A DNA stretch of 7,020 nt from Candidatus Gastranaerophilales bacterium (lineage in GTDB: Bacteria; Cyanobacteriota; Vampirovibrionia; Gastranaerophilales; UBA9971): NCBI GenBank assembly GCA_028277195.1, contig JANQGS010000142.1:1-7020 (forward strand), written 5' to 3'. Both the position numbers and the translations under genes were made by a program. The notes beneath the pieces are model-generated. The model did not search any database. It saw nothing but the letters and a program-made list of their open reading frames with translations, and was not told the DNA's origin. Positions 4,859 to 7,020 of the stretch are shown here, piece by piece (position 1 is the stretch's first letter; each line of letters starts with the position of its first letter).

Positions 4859-6571
4859 ATGAAGTCCCTGCTTAAAATAAAACCCAAAAAATATAAATTA
4901 TGGTCACTGCTAATACAGCTCATAATCCTTGCGCTTGCGGGAATAATAATAATAAAGCTGGGCTACCTGCAAATAATCCGCTCCCCCGGGCTTAAAAAAC
5001 AGGGCATTGAAAACAGGAGCTCTGAAAGGAATTTTTCCTTCAGAGGGGAAATCTATGACAGAAACGGAATCAGGCTGGCCGGTGATGCCACTATATACGA
5101 TATTTACGCCCATCCGAGATATTATGTAAAGGATAAAGGCACGAAAGTAATAGCCTCGGTGCTATCCAGGCACTTAAAGCAGCCGGAACGGGTACTCAGG
5201 GACAAGCTGGGCAAGTACGAATACTCAACTATTTCCGTTGCAAAGAACGTTAATGTTGAAACCGTTGAAAAACTCATAAAACCTGAAATCCTTGAGAAAG
5301 GGATAAGGGGACTTGATTTTGTAAAGAGGAACAAGAGAATTTATCCCCAGGGAAACCTTGCCTCGCATATCCTGGGGTATATTAATTTTGAGGCGAACCT
5401 TGCCGCCGGGGTAGAGAGGACCGGGCATACAAGCCTGGTAAGCCTGCCAAAAGTCAAACCGGTTGAGTATGACGGAAAAGGCAACGTTATCTACGATTTT
5501 TATACAGACCCCGAAAAAATCACCTCTCCGTTAAAGGGTTCCAGGCTGGTTCTGACAATTGATTCCGCGATTCAGCTTACCGCGGAAACCGAGCTTGCCA
5601 AAATGGTTAAAAAGACTGACGCGGACAGGGGCACGGTTATAGTATTAAATCCAGGAAACGGGGAAATATTGGGGTTTGCGGTTTATCCCAACTATGACCC
5701 GAACAAATATAATGTATTTAACCCGTCAGTTATTAAAAACTGGTCATTGAGCGATGTTTACCCGCCGGGCTCAACTTTTAAAATCCTTACAGTCGCCTCC
5801 GCATTGGGGACAGGGGCAATTACAAAAGACGAAAAACTTGATGACACCGGAAAAATTGAGGTCCAGGGCTGGGAAATTAAAAACCATGACTATAACCAGA
5901 ATCCTGACCCCGGAATAATTAGCCTGGAGGAACTTTTCAGGCGCAGCAGCAATGTGGGCAGCCTGAAAATTGCCCTGAAAATGTCGCCCTATGACCATTA
6001 CCGCATGCTCAACCTGTTCGGCATAGGCATGAAAACAGGAATAGACCTGCCCGGGGAGTCTCCCGGCATACTTCCCGGGATTGAAAAGTGGGATAAGATT
6101 ACCCAGGGCTCAATCGGTTACGGCTACAGCATCGCCACAACCCCGGTACAGATGGCGTCTGCTGTGGCTGCTATAGCTAATAAAGGCGTATGGATTACCC
6201 CTCACGTTATAAAAAGCGATGAAGACGAGGATAGGATTGAAAAAATCAAAATACTTTCCGAGGAGAACTGTGAGGTAATAACGGAACTTTTGGCAGAGAG
6301 TATTAAAAAAAGCGATTCCCCTGCCGGGAAAATAGAAAAATACAGTGTTGCCGGGAAATCAGGCACTTCCAGAAAGCCAAACCCCGGGGGCAGCGGTTAT
6401 TTGCCAGAGGTATACGCTTCATTTATAGGGTATTTTCCCGCTGAAGACCCGAAAGTACTTATTATGGTGGTTATTGATAACCCCGGGGTAAAGAACGCCT
6501 GGGGCTCAACGGTTGCGGGTCCGGTATTTAACGCTGTTGCGACCGAAGTGGGCAGGACATTGAATTTGTGA
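4859..6571 (+). CDS. ftsI: Septal peptidoglycan transpeptidase FtsI (class B penicillin-binding protein, PBP3/PBP2 type)
   Basis: A 570-residue monofunctional class B penicillin-binding protein, which cross-links septal peptidoglycan with FtsW in the divisome. It has a basic cytoplasmic tail, one membrane anchor (about 16-36), and the dimerisation domain opening with RGEIYDRNG (62-70) and GIRGLDFVKRNKRIYPQG (148-165). The transpeptidase domain starts near 228 (RLVLTIDSAIQ). The three active-site motifs are complete: the nucleophile motif STFK at 305-308 within PPGSTFK, SSN at 363-365, and KSGT at 500-503. No PASTA repeats follow; the protein ends soon after the final helix at a normal length. 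NWSLSDVYPPGSTFK and the GWEIKNHDY segment strongly recall cyanobacterial FtsI. The ATG is one base after the ruvB stop. AGGGG lies 13 bases upstream, so reinitiation after ruvB is likely. murE follows 14 bases downstream, the normal dcw order, but ftsL and mraW are not in front of it. Confidence 0.94.
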   Translation: MKSLLKIKPKKYKLWSLLIQLIILALAGIIIIKLGYLQIIRSPGLKKQGIENRSSERNFSFRGEIYDRNGIRLAGDATIYDIYAHPRYYVKDKGTKVIASVLSRHLKQPERVLRDKLGKYEYSTISVAKNVNVETVEKLIKPEILEKGIRGLDFVKRNKRIYPQGNLASHILGYINFEANLAAGVERTGHTSLVSLPKVKPVEYDGKGNVIYDFYTDPEKITSPLKGSRLVLTIDSAIQLTAETELAKMVKKTDADRGTVIVLNPGNGEILGFAVYPNYDPNKYNVFNPSVIKNWSLSDVYPPGSTFKILTVASALGTGAITKDEKLDDTGKIEVQGWEIKNHDYNQNPDPGIISLEELFRRSSNVGSLKIALKMSPYDHYRMLNLFGIGMKTGIDLPGESPGILPGIEKWDKITQGSIGYGYSIATTPVQMASAVAAIANKGVWITPHVIKSDEDEDRIEKIKILSEENCEVITELLAESIKKSDSPAGKIEKYSVAGKSGTSRKPNPGGSGYLPEVYASFIGYFPAEDPKVLIMVVIDNPGVKNAWGSTVAGPVFNAVATEVGRTLNL

Positions 6572-6585
6572 TATGAATAATAATT

Positions 6586-7020
6586 ATGGATATTAATAAG
6601 GAAATACTGGAAAACATTACCGGCATAACCTATGATTCCAGAAGGGTCAAACAGGGAAACGTTTTTGTGTGCATTAAGGGCGAAAATTATGACGGGCATG
6701 ACTTTGCGGCCCGGGCAGCCCAAAACGGCGCTTCATTAATTATTTCCGAAAAAAAATTAAATGAAATTTCCTGTCCCCACATGGTTGTGGAAGATACAAA
6801 ACCGGCCCTGGCCCGGCTGGCGGCAATGTTTTATGATTACCCGTCAAAAAAACTCGGGTTAATAGGCGTTACCGGCACTAACGGGAAAACAACCGTAACA
6901 CATATGGTTGAAAGTATTTTTGAAAAGGCCGGCATAAGCTGCGCGCTCATAGGCACTCTCGGGAGCAGGTTCTCCTCGGGGGATGAATATATTTTTGAGG
7001 GCCATACAACGCCCCAGGCC
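6586..7020 (+). CDS. murE: UDP-MurNAc-tripeptide synthetase MurE, N-terminal part (runs off the right edge)
   Basis: The first 145 codons of a Mur ligase, open to the window edge. MurE adds the third amino acid (meso-diaminopimelate or L-lysine) to UDP-MurNAc-L-Ala-D-Glu in the cytoplasm, using ATP. Domain 1 shows YDSRRVKQGNVFVCIKG (16-32) and NYDGHDFAARAAQNGA (34-49), the UDP-binding part. The ATP loop GVTGTNGKTT is at 94-103. HTTPQA at 140-145 matches the TTP motif that contacts the substrate in MurE, which separates it from MurF, whose N-terminus looks similar. The residues that choose diaminopimelate or lysine lie beyond the edge. The start is the ATG at 6586, 14 bases after the ftsI stop. 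No Shine-Dalgarno sequence is visible, so coupling to ftsI is likely. An out-of-frame ATG at 6573 stops after seven codons and is not the start. Confidence 0.92.
   Translation, partial: MDINKEILENITGITYDSRRVKQGNVFVCIKGENYDGHDFAARAAQNGASLIISEKKLNEISCPHMVVEDTKPALARLAAMFYDYPSKKLGLIGVTGTNGKTTVTHMVESIFEKAGISCALIGTLGSRFSSGDEYIFEGHTTPQA

Noticed and set aside
6051..6066. Near-palindrome CCGGGGAG-T-CTCCCGG in ftsI.
   Set aside because: It is explained by the encoded PGESPG segment, common in this region of class B penicillin-binding proteins, and has no T-tract or regulatory position.
6573..6596. Seven-codon frame (MNNNYGY) overlapping the murE start.
   Set aside because: Very short and AT-rich, with no ribosome site; most likely chance, though it could slightly affect reinitiation at murE.
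6397..6723. A 108-codon minus-strand open frame across the ftsI end and murE start.
   Set aside because: It lies antisense to two well-identified genes, shows no recognisable motif and has no ribosome site that I could see; it is a shadow of their codon usage.

Overview
The window carries seven genes. Two run off its edges: secD at the left on the minus strand and murE at the right on the plus strand. Coding density is high, neighbouring genes sit within a few bases of each other, and there are no tRNAs, rRNAs, insertion sequences or CRISPR arrays. The DNA is AT-leaning, and the left half (pilus genes and radical SAM gene) looks more AT-rich than the ruvB-ftsI-murE half. Read by eye from memory, the FtsI penicillin-binding core (NWSLSDVYPPGSTFK, then GWEIKNHDY) and a RuvB beginning with an AIIS-type segment and a charged extension resemble cyanobacterial homologues most. 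Together with the AT-leaning sequence and general gene style, this suggests a non-photosynthetic member or neighbour of the Cyanobacteriota (Vampirovibrionia/Melainabacteria or Margulisbacteria type). That placement is an inference and was not computed.

Layout. Positions 1-283 (minus) hold the N-terminal part of the SecD translocase subunit. A 150-base divergent spacer (284-433) separates it from a plus-strand pair. The first gene of the pair (434-2074) is a PilM-like cytoplasmic domain, a transmembrane helix and a PilN-like periplasmic domain in one chain. The second (2078-2728) is PilO-like. Together they look like the inner-membrane alignment subcomplex of a type IV pilus, arranged as in the GspL/GspM pair of type II secretion. 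A radical SAM enzyme with a short cysteine-rich C-terminal auxiliary-cluster region follows on the minus strand (2723-3619). It is convergent with pilO, sharing a 6-base overlap, and divergent from ruvB. The plus strand then carries ruvB (3793-4857, probably TTG start), ftsI (4859-6571) and the first 145 codons of murE (6586 onward), packed as one transcription unit.

Functionally, SecD and the pilus platform proteins belong to the envelope export and assembly machinery. FtsI and MurE are the septal transpeptidase and the third-residue amino acid ligase of peptidoglycan synthesis. RuvB is the Holliday-junction branch-migration motor and appears to be co-transcribed with the two cell-wall genes. 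The radical SAM gene is the only accessory-looking item. It has its own strong Shine-Dalgarno sequence, no recognisable partner in view and an unknown substrate. I found no clear new multi-gene system. The items most worth a second look are the PilM-PilN fusion with its proline-rich insertion, the orphan radical SAM gene with its tail-to-tail overlap, and the ruvB-ftsI-murE linkage.
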